Shown here in pieces: positions 8,688-18,136 of a DNA stretch of 64,000 bases. The stretch covers positions 1 to 64,000 of the forward strand of contig CAYZHY010000006.1 in NCBI GenBank assembly GCA_964477525.1, written 5' to 3'. This DNA comes from PCC-9228 sp964477525 (GTDB lineage Bacteria > Cyanobacteriota > Cyanobacteriia > Cyanobacteriales > PCC-9228). Both the position numbers and the translations under genes were made by a program. Position 1 is the stretch's first letter. Each line of letters opens with the position of its first letter. Under the pieces are notes generated by a model, which had not been told where the DNA came from, did not search any database, and saw only the letters and a list, made by a program, of their open reading frames with translations.

Positions 8688-10517
8688 TCACCGCCGAATC
8701 CACCAAAACAGACCGGAAGCCATAAAGCCAAGTACGGGAAACAGCAAGGCTAAAAAGCCGATCGAACGTACATCTTGGGGATTCAGGTTGAGACGGCGAT
8801 TTTCTGGTTTGTTGGGCTGAATCGATAGAAATTCTTCCTCTTGTCGGCTCAACCAGCTAATTGTATTTACGAATAAGTCGCCGTTTAAGTTCCCCGAAAT
8901 CAATCCGTTGGTGGCAAAATCAGAATCTCCCAATACCACCAGTCGTGCTTGGGGTACCGAATCTTTGGCTGGCGTTTCCCCATTTTCTGCACTCGGAGAT
9001 GGCGAAGCTTGCGGCGAATCTTGTGGAGAAGGCTCTGGCGATGGNNNNNNNNNNNNNNNNNNNNNNNNNNNNNNNNNNNNNNNNNNNNNNNNNNNNNNNN
9101 NNNNNNNNNNNNNNNNNNNNNNNNNNNNNNNNNNNNNNNNNNNNTCTGGCGATGGCGTTGGCGAAGCTTGCGGCGAATCTTGTGGAGAAGGCTCTGGCGA
9201 TGGTGTTGGTGATGGTTCGGTCGTCGGAGAAGCTTCTGGCGTTGATTCTTGCAGAGACTTGGTCAAAGCAACTCCCAAAACGAGCGGACCCCTGATATCC
9301 TCTTCGGCATTAAATTCCCAATTGGGACCTTCATCCATATTTTGTTCCGCCCAACTTTTGGGACCAGTAAGCAATAATGGGGTATCGTTGATGCCTTCTG
9401 GAGCTTTGACCTCTAGGGGACTGGCTAAAACAAAAAAGGTATAATTTTGTCCGAACTCTTGGGTAATGGGATGGTTGCCGTAATCGGTGACAACAGGGGC
9501 CACAGGACCAAACCCTTGTACCCATTGTGAAGGATCGACCGCCACGCGATCGCTACGAGAAACCCCCCATTCCGATAAAAATTCCGACAATCCCGCTTCG
9601 CTTTGGGGGTCAACAGTTAGCAAAACGCTGCCGCCATCGTTGAGATACTCCTGTAAAGTTTCTAATTCCGAGTCTAGAAAATTTTGTTTCGGACCTATAA
9701 TAGCGATCGCAGAAGCATTGCTGGGAATTTCCTCCTCACTAGCCAACTTCAACGTTTCTACAGCCATGTTGCTGTTTTCCAACCGTTTGACAGCTTGCGA
9801 CAAACCGCCATCGCCTTGCTTGTTGGGAGAACGTTCCTCGTGACCGAGAACAAAATAAACCGTACTTTGCTGACCTCCCACCAATTTGGCAATGCTGCTG
9901 GTAAGTTTGGCTTCTTCTAGAGAACCTCCTTGGGAACCTGGTTGGATATTTTGTACGAACTGGCGTTGGTCGCCGTATTCGATGTAAACTTCTCCCTGTT
10001 GTTCCACACCAAATCGATCTGCAATCCCTGGTTGTTGGACTGGATCCACAAATTCGTATTGAAAGTTACGGGATGCAATACGCTGGTAGTTTTCCAAAAA
10101 CTCTTGATTTTCGGATTTTTGCTGGCTGCTAAACACCCAAACTTTCACTGGTTTGTCTAATGTTTCTAGCAATTTTTCGGTTTGAGGGGCCAGAGTAAAC
10201 CGTTTGCTTTCGGTTAGATCGATGGGTTCGCTATAGCGAACGCCGATAAAATTAATTAATCCTACAATGGCAATTACCGCTATGGTTGTTAACAGGGCAT
10301 TGGTTCCTGCTTCTGCGGAACGAGGAGAACTACTAGCCAGCAGAGCATCCCCTTGAAAAATTAACCACAATCCCAGAAACACCGCACCGCCAATAATCAA
10401 TCCAATTGCAGTTGCAGTCCACTCGCCAGATAGAATTTGAACGCTGAGACCTGCAGCTAGCAAAAATAGGCTCAGCAGAAAAATATATTTCCAATAACCT
10501 TTAAATGGTTTTTTCAA
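8688..10517 (-). CDS. GldG-like ABC-type transport protein (interrupted by an N-gap)
   Basis: A roughly 610-residue protein with two N-terminal membrane helices (YIFLLSLFLLAAGLSVQIL and AIGLIIGGAVFLGLWLIF), a third near residue 75, a large periplasmic GldG/IflA-type domain, a Pro/Ser repeat region (units of PSPEPSPQDSPQASP) and a C-terminal helix (IGFLALLFPVLGFMASGLFWW) ending in RR. GldG partners an ABC-2 permease and ATPase in gliding or export machinery; its exact role outside Bacteroidetes is unclear. AGGAGG at 10525-10530 lies one base before a GTG (10523) but seven before TTG 10517, so I place the start at TTG. The 100-base N run falls in the Pro/Ser repeat, so its true repeat number and length are unknown; the frame stays open across it. 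Confidence 0.85.
   Translation of the reverse strand: MKKPFKGYWKYIFLLSLFLLAAGLSVQILSGEWTATAIGLIIGGAVFLGLWLIFQGDALLASSSPRSAEAGTNALLTTIAVIAIVGLINFIGVRYSEPIDLTESKRFTLAPQTEKLLETLDKPVKVWVFSSQQKSENQEFLENYQRIASRNFQYEFVDPVQQPGIADRFGVEQQGEVYIEYGDQRQFVQNIQPGSQGGSLEEAKLTSSIAKLVGGQQSTVYFVLGHEERSPNKQGDGGLSQAVKRLENSNMAVETLKLASEEEIPSNASAIAIIGPKQNFLDSELETLQEYLNDGGSVLLTVDPQSEAGLSEFLSEWGVSRSDRVAVDPSQWVQGFGPVAPVVTDYGNHPITQEFGQNYTFFVLASPLEVKAPEGINDTPLLLTGPKSWAEQNMDEGPNWEFNAEEDIRGPLVLGVALTKSLQESTPEASPTTEPSPTPSPEPSPQDSPQASPTPSPXXXXXXXXXXXXXXXXXXXXXXXXXXXXXXXXXXPSPEPSPQDSPQASPSPSAENGETPAKDSVPQARLVVLGDSDFATNGLISGNLNGDLFVNTISWLSRQEEEFLSIQPNKPENRRLNLNPQDVRSIGFLALLFPVLGFMASGLFWWIRR
9045..9144. other. Assembly gap (100 N) inside a coding repeat
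   Basis: Exactly 100 N, a scaffolder placeholder. The flanks share a 45-base Pro/Ser-coding repeat unit (9000-9044 and 9155-9199), so the assembly probably broke in a tandem repeat. The true length is unknown. Confidence 0.95.
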
Positions 10518-10524
10518 CTTCACA

Positions 10525-10530
10525 CCTCCT
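10525..10530 (-). promoter_or_regulatory. Perfect Shine-Dalgarno AGGAGG deciding the GldG-like start
   Basis: Read on the minus strand, AGGAGG is followed by T, GTG, AAG, TTG. A seven-base spacing favours the TTG codon at 10517; the GTG would be only one base away. Confidence 0.6.
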
Positions 10531-10594
10531 GCGTTGTTTGGGAAATTGGGAATTTGGCTGGAACAAAAAAACCTTTAACGAGCAGCGAGAGGGT

Positions 10595-11383
10595 TTAATA
10601 TCGTTGGAAGCGGAACGTTTCAATGGATTGTGCTGTTAGAAAAAGTCCGAGAAAAATATAGCTCAAAAACAGAATAATGCTGCTGGGGTCGAGCATACCT
10701 TTGGAAATATTTTGAAAATGTTCCACCAGGGATAAATGACCCAAAATTTCACCAGCAACGCCGCTGAGATTGCCAGCGACAATATCTACAACCCATAAAA
10801 ACAACACCAAAGCAAACGTTAGAATGGCAGCCAAAATGGTTTTATCGGTGAGAGAAGAAACAAACATTCCCAAAGACAAAACGCTGGTTCCTAATAATAA
10901 CAGTCCCACGTGACCGGAAACGATCAAAGTGGCACTTAACGGCGGACTGGAAGCGGTAAAAGTCATAACTTCGTAGACGAGTAAAGGCAGCAACATGGTC
11001 AGATAAAACGTAGATACTGCCAGCAATTTTCCCAATGCGATCGCCCAGTTGCTTAAAGGAGAAGTAGCCAAAAGTTCTAAAGTACCCAGCTTTTTTTCCT
11101 CCGTATACAAATTCATGGAAAGCATGGGCAACACAAATAAAGAAAGCGACCCCAACGTTCCTAAAAACAAACGCAATGCCTCGTAGGGAACGTCGAACGG
11201 TTCGCTAATTCCCATGCGATCGCGATAGGCAGCTTGGGTTATAATTCCCTGAGGTCCAAACAAAATACTCAAAAAGAAAAAGCCAGCAATCAACCAGAAA
11301 ATCCCGGCAATGGCATAGGCAAACGGCGAAGCAAAATATCCTTGAAGTTCTTTGCGGTAAATGGCAATAATACTACGAAACAT
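10595..11383 (-). CDS. ABC-2 type permease, GldF/NosY-like
   Basis: A 262-residue integral membrane protein with six predicted helices. It begins with the usual cytoplasmic segment (YRKELQGYFASPFAY) and has the EEKKLGTLELLATSPLS motif of ABC-2 permeases (residues about 94-110) that contacts the ATPase. It forms the membrane channel for the ATPase encoded upstream (11572-12719), with the GldG-like protein 77 bases downstream. AAGGA sits at good spacing before the ATG. The substrate is unknown; related systems move lipids, polysaccharides or gliding components. Confidence 0.88.
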   Translation of the reverse strand: MFRSIIAIYRKELQGYFASPFAYAIAGIFWLIAGFFFLSILFGPQGIITQAAYRDRMGISEPFDVPYEALRLFLGTLGSLSLFVLPMLSMNLYTEEKKLGTLELLATSPLSNWAIALGKLLAVSTFYLTMLLPLLVYEVMTFTASSPPLSATLIVSGHVGLLLLGTSVLSLGMFVSSLTDKTILAAILTFALVLFLWVVDIVAGNLSGVAGEILGHLSLVEHFQNISKGMLDPSSIILFLSYIFLGLFLTAQSIETFRFQRY

Positions 11384-11402
11384 AGGTCCTTGTCTGTTTG
11401 AC

Positions 11403-11567
11403 GGTTAATGGATATGGATGTGTGGAAGCGTACCGAGCGTACCGAGCTTGGGAGATAGAAAAGTACATAAATAAAGTGCAATGAATTGTTTTCCCCGAAG
11501 CTCCGAAGCCCCCATGCCCCGAAGCCCCCATGCTCCCATGCTCCCATGCTCCCATGCTCCCATGCCC
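11403..11567. repeat. Composite intergenic repeat: octamer array, core, nonamer array (copy A)
   Basis: Read on the minus strand: about nine eight-base units (mostly AGCATGGG, GGCATGGG and GGCTTCGG), then a core starting GAAAACAAT and ending CTATCTCCCAA, then two GCTCGGTAC nonamers and CTTCCACAC. The same order occurs on the plus strand at 36634-36770. The element lies inside the ABC operon, between the ATPase and permease genes, and takes up most of that 188-base spacer. Confidence 0.75.
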
Positions 11568-11571
11568 CTAT

Positions 11572-12719
11572 TCAACCTACCTTCTCCTCACTAGATTCTT
11601 GCTTAGCAACTTGATTTTCCTCAGTCGTTAGTTTCAAGAATACGTCTTCCAAACTGGCACGAGTTCGTCGCATTTCGTACAAGCCAATTTGATACTTGGC
11701 AAGAATTTTAGCAATATCTTTACCAGGTTCTTTTTCCGATTGAGCGACGATGTGAATTTTCCGTCGATTCTTGTCTAGCTCTGGTTCGTCTACAACTTCC
11801 ACTGACCGTACCCCTGCTAGTTGTCGCAGCAAAGAAAGAACGGTTTCCCAGTTGCTGGTTTCCGGTTCCACTTCCAATTCATAGCCCGAACCCAGCGTCA
11901 AATCTGACATTAGCTTGTCTGGTGTATTGGTAACTACAACCTTGCCTTGGTTGATAATGGTAACTTTTGTGCAAGTGGCGCTAACTTCCGGTAAAATGTG
12001 CGTGGATAGCACAATCGTGCGATCGCCGGCTAAATTTTTAATCAAATCTCTAACTTCAATGATTTGGCGTGGGTCCAACCCGACAGTGGGTTCGTCCAAA
12101 ATAATCACGGGTGGATTGTGTACGATCGCTTGGGCAACGCCTACCCGCTGTCGGTATCCTTTGGATAGTTTGCGAATCAGCAAATGACGTTTGCTTTGCA
12201 AGTAGCAGTTTTGAATGGCTGCATCGACCATAGCCGCGCGATCGCCAGCTCTGACGCGCTTAATCCGAGCCACAAAATGCAAAAACCCTTCCACCGTCAT
12301 ATCCGGATACAACGGCGGGTTTTCTGGCAAATAGCCAATATTTTGGCGTACGGCCATGGAATTTTCATGGACTTCGTGTCCTGCTACCTTGGCCGTACCG
12401 CGAGTAGCCGGCAAATATCCTGCCAAAATTCGCATGGTCGTGGTTTTCCCTGCCCCGTTCGGACCGAGAAATCCCAAAATCTCACCAGCTTCCACCGAAA
12501 AGGTNNNNNNNNNNNNNNNNNNNNNNNNNNNNNNNNNNNNNNNNNNNNNNNNNNNNNNNNNNNNNNNNNNNNNNNNNNNNNNNNNNNNNNNNNNNNNNNN
12601 NNNNCTGCCCCGTTCGGACCGAGAAATCCCAAAATCTCACCAGCTTCCACCGAAAAGGTGACATCTTCGATGGCTGGGGTAGAACCGTAAATTTTACTTA
12701 AGTTTTCTACTTCAATCAT
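11572..12719 (-). CDS. ABC transporter ATPase, GldA/CcmA-like (apparent break is an assembly artefact)
   Basis: As given, the frame is broken by 100 N flanked on each side by the same 55 bases (12450-12504 and 12605-12659). Removing one copy plus the N run (155 bases) rejoins the reading frame into a 330-residue protein. It starts MIEVENLSKIYG and carries Walker A GPNGAGKTTTMRIL, signature LSKGYRQRVG, Walker B VIILDEPTVGLD and the H-loop histidine in LSTHIL. The C-terminal 100 residues form the extra regulatory domain of this family. It powers export through the adjacent ABC-2 permease and is the first gene of the operon. Family certain; substrate unknown. Confidence 0.9.
12505..12604. other. 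Assembly gap (100 N) between identical 55-base ends
   Basis: The 55 bases before the gap (12450-12504) are repeated exactly after it (12605-12659). This is the signature of two contigs that overlap by one k-mer and were scaffolded without merging. The real genome probably has neither the gap nor the duplicate. Confidence 0.95.
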
Positions 12720-13064
12720 GTCATGTTGAGTTAAAACGGTTGAAGCTGACTTGGTGGCATGGCCACGGGCAAACCGCTATCATCCTATCAGATTCATCAG
12801 AAGATCGAATCTCTCCGATTTTTCCACCGATGCTAGGGTTGAAAAGAATCTGTTCTCAGCGATTCACGGCTAGTGGCTTGCTTGTATAGTCTCTGACGCA
12901 ACTCTAGCTGCCCAAGGAGAATTCCGGACTTCCACCGTAGTTCAGTGGTGGGATTTGGTTGCCGTATGGCCAAACAACCATGCCACATTTTGGCAACAAT
13001 TTCGGTGAAAATCAAAGACAATACAATGAAGAAAACCATTTGTCCAGCAATCGGGGGCTAATTT
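12720..13064. other. Divergent intergenic region, no gene seen
   Basis: This 345-base spacer lies between two divergent genes, the ABC operon (minus) and the SLH protein (plus), and must hold both promoters. I see no convincing -35/-10 pair. A TACAAT at 13022-13027 is a possible -10 for the SLH gene, but no -35 is correctly spaced from it. Confidence 0.5.
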
Positions 13065-15251
13065 ATGGCTACGCTTTACGTTAATCCTACCAGCGGTAAC
13101 GATTCCCAAGACGGATCGTCGCAAGGTTCGCCTCTGAAAACCATTACCAAAGCTCTTTCCCAAGCCAGTGCGGGAACCACCATCCAACTAGATGCAGGAA
13201 GTTATACCTCTGACAGTGGCGAAACCTTTCCTCTAGAAATTCCTCCTGAGGTGAAAGTTGTGGGCAACGAAGACACCAAAGGAGAAGGCATTACGATTAA
13301 CGGATACGGAGAATATAGCAACTTAACCTTTGGTAGTTCCAATATTACCGTGTTAGCGAAAAACAAAGCCGAACTACGTGGGGTTACTGTAACCAACCAA
13401 GGAAGTCGCGGTACGGGGGTTTGGATGGAATCCCGTTCCGGCGAAGAAGTCGTGCCCATTGTAGCGAACAATACCTTTACCCAATCCAATCGTGAAGGCG
13501 TTTTGGTAACCGGTGAAGCCAAGCCCAATATTCTCAAAAACAAATTTGTCCAAAATGACGGCAATGGTATTTCCTTCGTGAAAAATGCCAAAGGCGAAGT
13601 TCGGGGCAATATCTTTGAAAATACCGGTTATGGCATCAATATCGGCGACGAATCAGCGCCCTTGCTGGAAGGGAACCTAGTCTTTGGCAACCGTACCGGC
13701 ATTCTCGTGCAAGCCGAAGCCCATCCAGTTTTGCGCAATAATGAAATCCGCGATAACAATGAAAATGGTTTAACCGTCATTGGTAGCGCCTCAGCCGATT
13801 TAGGGCAATCCTCGGATCCAGGCGAGAATCTATTTCGCGACAATAAAAACTACGACATTGAGAATGGCTCTTCCAATCAGTTGTTCTCGGTGGGCAACCA
13901 GCTTCAGCCCTCTAATATTAAAGGAGATATCGAATTTGCCAGCAGCGACGTTCCCACACCAACCCCAGAACCCTCACCATCACCGACCCCAGAACCATCG
14001 CCCACACCACCTTCCTCGGGAGAACCCCAACCCACACCAGAACCATCACCAGAACCATCACCAGAACCATCACCGACACCAGCGCCTGATGGACAGCTAA
14101 CGGATATTCAAGGGCACTGGGCAGAAAATTTCATTCAAGCCATGGTAAACAAAGGCATTATTAGTGGATTCACGGACGGCACGTTTAAACCGGACGATAG
14201 TTTGACCCGTGCCCAATACGCAGCCATTTTGGCAAATGCTTTCGATCTGTCCTTGCAGAAAGACGCGATCGCATTTACTGATGTGAGCGATGATTTTTGG
14301 GGCAAACAAGCCATTACCAAGGCCACGCGGATGGGCTTTATTTCGGGATATCCCGATGGTACGTTTCGACCCAATCAAAACTTAACCCGCACGCAAACCA
14401 TTGTATCGCTGATTAGCGGTTTGGGGTTGACTGGCGGACCTCAAGATATCTTGGCTTTGTACAAAGATCGCGCCCAAATTCCCAGCTACGCCACCGATGA
14501 AATAGCAACTGCCACCGCCAAACGGATGGTGGTTAATGCTCCCGGAAAAAGCGATCGCCTCGAACCCATGCGCGACATTACCCGTGCTGAGGTAGCGGCT
14601 TCCGTATATCAAGCCATGGTATCCCAAGGTCAAGCCGAAGCCATTGGCTCCGATGCGATCGTCATGTTCTCCGATATTGACGGTCACTGGGCAGAAGACT
14701 TCATTCGCGGCATGGCCAAAAATCCTGGCGTGCTATCTGGATTTCAAGATGGTAGCTTCCAACCCGATCGTAAACTTACCCGTTCCCAATTCGCTGCTTT
14801 GTTGAATAGTAGCTACAACTTAGATGCCATGGTCAAGAACGACCCCAAGAACTTTAGTGACGTATCGGAACAGTTTTGGGGCAGCGAAGCCATCCAAAAA
14901 GCCTATCGCGCTGGCTTTATGTCGGGATATCAAGACGGTAGTTTCCGACCTGACAACCCCATCAGCAAAGTAGAAGCGATCGTTTCTCTGGTCAATGGCT
15001 TGGGCTTGCAAGCCAGCAATCCTGACAGCAGCCTGCAGAAACTCAGCGACGCCAATTCCGTTCCTGATTGGGCACGGGAACCAATAGCAGCAGCCATTGA
15101 AAACCAAATTTTGGTCAACCATCCCAACCCGTCGCAACTCAATCCCAACCAAGAAGCTACCCGGGCTGAGGTTGTTGCTGTTATGTATCAAATGCGCGTC
15201 AACAGCGGTACAGAAGTTGCCATTAACTCCGACTACATCCTGACTGCTTAA
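13065..15251 (+). CDS. Beta-helix (DUF1565-type) surface protein with six SLH-like modules
   Basis: A 728-residue protein. Residues 1-300 start with YVNPTSGNDSQDGSSQGSP and continue with repeated right-handed parallel beta-helix rungs (NNTFTQSNREGVLV, NKFVQNDGNGISF, NIFENTGYGINI). Residues 300-342 are a Pro/Ser/Glu linker (PTPEPSPSPTPEPSPTP). Residues 345-728 hold two triplets of S-layer homology modules (LTDIQGHWAENFI...FTDGTFKPDDSLTRAQ; FSDIDGHWAEDFI...FQDGSFQPDRKLTRSQ). SLH modules bind cell-wall polymers, and beta-helices often bind or cleave polysaccharides. No signal peptide is visible at the chosen ATG, which is odd for a surface protein. Domain calls are firm; activity is not known. 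Confidence 0.9.
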   Translation: MATLYVNPTSGNDSQDGSSQGSPLKTITKALSQASAGTTIQLDAGSYTSDSGETFPLEIPPEVKVVGNEDTKGEGITINGYGEYSNLTFGSSNITVLAKNKAELRGVTVTNQGSRGTGVWMESRSGEEVVPIVANNTFTQSNREGVLVTGEAKPNILKNKFVQNDGNGISFVKNAKGEVRGNIFENTGYGINIGDESAPLLEGNLVFGNRTGILVQAEAHPVLRNNEIRDNNENGLTVIGSASADLGQSSDPGENLFRDNKNYDIENGSSNQLFSVGNQLQPSNIKGDIEFASSDVPTPTPEPSPSPTPEPSPTPPSSGEPQPTPEPSPEPSPEPSPTPAPDGQLTDIQGHWAENFIQAMVNKGIISGFTDGTFKPDDSLTRAQYAAILANAFDLSLQKDAIAFTDVSDDFWGKQAITKATRMGFISGYPDGTFRPNQNLTRTQTIVSLISGLGLTGGPQDILALYKDRAQIPSYATDEIATATAKRMVVNAPGKSDRLEPMRDITRAEVAASVYQAMVSQGQAEAIGSDAIVMFSDIDGHWAEDFIRGMAKNPGVLSGFQDGSFQPDRKLTRSQFAALLNSSYNLDAMVKNDPKNFSDVSEQFWGSEAIQKAYRAGFMSGYQDGSFRPDNPISKVEAIVSLVNGLGLQASNPDSSLQKLSDANSVPDWAREPIAAAIENQILVNHPNPSQLNPNQEATRAEVVAVMYQMRVNSGTEVAINSDYILTA

Positions 15252-15839
15252 GGTGGAAAGCATCGGGAAACCGAGCATGAGAGCTTGGTTGCCGATTTGA
15301 GTTGTTTTGTTCTATTTCTTCAATACCCCTATCTGTACAACCCATCCACTGTTCGATTTTAGGGGCGGATTCGCGAATCTGCTCCTATTTTTTGCGATCG
15401 CCATCAAATCAAAATCCCATGTGTAAAAATAGCGATCGAAAAGTTCTGAAATTACCGGAAGGAAGGATAGTTTGTCAATTTTATCCTTTGGAAATCTTAT
15501 TTTGAAACAATTTTTATATGAAATTCGCTTGAATAAAATTCAATCACCCTTAGACCCCCGGCTTCGACAGGCTCAGCACAAGCTTGGCAAGGAGGACTTG
15601 CAGGGAATTCTGACCCAATTGAGTATCGATTGAAGTAAATCAAGCCTACAGCCGGATTTCATAGTATCAGGAATTCCGACGATTCCAGCATTTTTTTGCG
15701 ATCGCGTACAGCCCCAGCAAGTTTCCTATTCGGTTTTGCACAACTGACAGTGTTGTATCGCAGTTACCAAACTAGAAAAAAATAAAAGCTAGCCAGCGAG
15801 GAGTTTCGCTGGAAGCGATCGCTGTTTAGGAGGATTGTC
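15252..15839. other. Intergenic region with terminator hairpin and dispersed repeat
   Basis: No gene seen in 588 bases. It contains a terminator-like hairpin at 15361-15393, a GCTTCGACAGGCTCAGCA repeat at 15561-15578 (near-copy at 46892) and a small hairpin just before the ftsH ribosome-binding site (CCAGCGA 15793-15799 pairing with TCGCTGG 15806-15812). Confidence 0.6.
15361..15393 (+). terminator. Rho-independent terminator-like hairpin
   Basis: AGGGGCGGATT pairs with AATCTGCTCCT (two G-U pairs) around a CGCG loop and is followed by A and six T. It is 110 bases after the SLH gene. Confidence 0.6.
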
Positions 15840-17810
15840 ATGGCAACCAACAAACAGAGCCAAAATCCCCAACAGGAGCAAACCCCTAAAAAATGGCCAC
15901 CGTTTAAAACCATTGGTGGGTGGTTGCTTGTGGCTGCCACTATTTCTCTATTGGGCATGGCTTTAACAGCTGAAAATGCCAAGCAAGTCCCCTACAGTCA
16001 ATTTTTGCAGCAAGTGAAAGCCGGTCAGGTGGAAGAAGCTACCATCGGACCGGACAAAATTCAATACCAACTCAAATCCAGTGCGGTTAAGGAAACAGAA
16101 ACCTCGCCCAACCGCGTAACCCAGACAGTGCCCATGGATGATGACCTCCCCGAACTATTAGAGCAGCACCAAGTAGAATTTTCAGCTGCTCCCCAGAGCA
16201 ACAATTGGTGGCTGGGTATGCTGAGTTGGATACTGCTACCGTTGCTGTTTCTGGGCTTGGGCTATTTTCTGGTTAGCCGACAACAAGCGGCTGGCGGTGG
16301 TCCAGCAGCGCTGGCAGCTGGTAAAAGCAAAGCCCGCATTTATTCTCAGGGCAAAACCGGCGTGCAATTTAGCGATGTTGCCGGTGTCGATGAAGCCGTT
16401 GAAGAATTGCAAGAAGTCGTGGACTTTCTCAAACATGCCGATAAATACCGCCGCGTTGGTGCCAAAATTCCCAAAGGCGTTTTGCTGACAGGACCGCCCG
16501 GTACTGGGAAAACGCTACTAGCCAAAGCCGTTGCCGGCGAAGCTGATGTTCCGTTTTATAGCATTTCCGGCTCCGAGTTCATCGAAATGTTTGTTGGCGT
16601 AGGAGCTTCGCGCGTACGCGATCTGTTCCAGCAAGCCAAGCAGAATGCTCCCTGCATCGTCTTTATTGACGAATTGGACACCCTGGGCAAATCCCGTGGT
16701 GGTAGCGGTACGATGACCGGCAGTGGTGGCAACGACGAACAGGAGCAAACCCTCAACCAACTTCTCAACGAAATGGATGGCTTCGATCCCAACAGTGGTG
16801 TCATTGTTTTGGCTGCCACCAATCGACCTGAAGTTCTGGACCCAGCCCTGCAGCGACCGGGACGTTTCGATCGCCGCATTTTGGTCGATCGCCCGGACAA
16901 ACAGGGGCGCAAAGCCATTTTGAACGTGCATCTGCCCAATGTCCGTTTGGCTGATGACGTAGGCATCGATACCCTGGCTAGCCGTACCTCCGGTTTTGTT
17001 GGTGCCGATTTGGCTAATTTGGTCAACGAAGCTGCCCTGCTGGCAGCGCGCCAAAACCGCGACGCCGTGACCATGGCTGACTTTAACGAAGCAATCGAAC
17101 GCGTTGTCGCCGGACTGGAGAAAAAATCCCGCGTCCTCAACGAGCAAGAGAAAAATACCGTAGCTTACCACGAAGTTGGACATGCCATGGTCGGCTCGCT
17201 CATGCCCGGTGCCGGTCAGGTAGAAAAAATCTCCATCGTGCCTCGCGGTATGGGGGCTTTGGGTTACACGCTACAAATGCCGGAAGAAGATCGCTTCCTC
17301 ATGGCAGAAGACGAGTTGCGCGGCCGCATTGCCATTATGCTGGCTGGGCGCTCCGCTGAAGAGTTAATTTTTGGCAAAGTTTCCACAGGGGCAACCGACG
17401 ATATTCAAAAAGCCACCGATTTGGCCGAGCGCTGCGTCACGCTCTACGGCATGAGCGACAAACTGGGACCGATTTCGTATGAAAAACCGCAGCAGCCGTT
17501 TCTACCTGGTGCAAGTCCGCGCCGTGCGGTAGGTTCCAAGGTCACTGAAGCTATCGACAACGAAGTCAAAACCATCGTCGATGGTGCCCATCACATGGCG
17601 CTCAAGCTCTTGAAGCACAACCGCGAGCTACTTTCGGAGACAGCGCAAATGCTATTAGAAGAGGAGGTCCTGGAGTCAGATGCATTGGCACGGCAGCTGG
17701 AGCGCATCGAAACATTGCCAGAGGTAGATGAATGGTTGCGCACGGGCAAGCTGCCCCAGGACGAGCCGTTGCTACAAGATGAGCTTGTGAACGATTTAAA
17801 AGCTGTCTAA
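15840..17810 (+). CDS. ftsH: ATP-dependent zinc metalloprotease FtsH
   Basis: A 656-residue membrane AAA protease that degrades damaged or unassembled membrane proteins; in cyanobacteria FtsH complexes serve photosystem II repair and other turnover. It has two membrane helices (about 25-45 and 122-146), Walker A GPPGTGKT near 217, Walker B CIVFIDELD near 277, an SRH region (ATNRPEVLDPALQRPGRFDR) and the zinc site HEVGH near 443-447. AGGAGG lies seven bases before the ATG, preceded by a small stem-loop at 15793-15812. Length and motifs are normal. Cyanobacteria carry about four ftsH paralogues and I cannot say firmly which this is. Confidence 0.95.
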   Translation: MATNKQSQNPQQEQTPKKWPPFKTIGGWLLVAATISLLGMALTAENAKQVPYSQFLQQVKAGQVEEATIGPDKIQYQLKSSAVKETETSPNRVTQTVPMDDDLPELLEQHQVEFSAAPQSNNWWLGMLSWILLPLLFLGLGYFLVSRQQAAGGGPAALAAGKSKARIYSQGKTGVQFSDVAGVDEAVEELQEVVDFLKHADKYRRVGAKIPKGVLLTGPPGTGKTLLAKAVAGEADVPFYSISGSEFIEMFVGVGASRVRDLFQQAKQNAPCIVFIDELDTLGKSRGGSGTMTGSGGNDEQEQTLNQLLNEMDGFDPNSGVIVLAATNRPEVLDPALQRPGRFDRRILVDRPDKQGRKAILNVHLPNVRLADDVGIDTLASRTSGFVGADLANLVNEAALLAARQNRDAVTMADFNEAIERVVAGLEKKSRVLNEQEKNTVAYHEVGHAMVGSLMPGAGQVEKISIVPRGMGALGYTLQMPEEDRFLMAEDELRGRIAIMLAGRSAEELIFGKVSTGATDDIQKATDLAERCVTLYGMSDKLGPISYEKPQQPFLPGASPRRAVGSKVTEAIDNEVKTIVDGAHHMALKLLKHNRELLSETAQMLLEEEVLESDALARQLERIETLPEVDEWLRTGKLPQDEPLLQDELVNDLKAV

Positions 17811-18136
17811 ATGTCAGCTGCGTCCAATGAGTTAGGGCATGGAAACCTAAAAGGTACAAGCACAATCGAGCAAAAACCTTTTTTGTCGGGTGGAAACGAT
17901 CCCTAATCCCAAATCCGATTTTAAAACCACAAACGTGACTGCAACTGTCCCCTTTAGAAAGTTGACTATAGGGGGGTTCTCGGTTGTGACTTGCGGGTCT
18001 TCACAGTGCGGATTTGGATTATTCCATTTCTGACAAAAGGCGATTGTTATAGATACTGCCAAATCCCCCTTGTGAAGGGGGATTTAATATCGATCTATTA
18101 CACAATTTTAAAAAAATAATAGAACCAGCTATCTAC
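17811..18136. other. Intergenic region after ftsH
   Basis: No gene seen in 326 bases. The only clear structure is the perfect 11-base-pair hairpin at 18061-18085, between the convergent ftsH and DUF6464 genes. Confidence 0.55.
18061..18085. terminator. Perfect 11-bp palindromic hairpin, possible bidirectional terminator
   Basis: AAATCCCCCTT, loop GTG, AAGGGGGATTT. It sits between the ends of two convergent genes, where a two-way terminator would be useful. The sequence also resembles a common cyanobacterial dispersed palindrome. Confidence 0.5.

Noticed and set aside
11572..12495. Reading the ABC ATPase as two broken genes or a pseudogene
   Set aside because: The break coincides with a gap bordered by identical 55-base ends; merging restores a normal gene.
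16518..17183. A 221-codon minus-strand frame inside ftsH
   Set aside because: Antisense shadow of a highly conserved ATPase domain.
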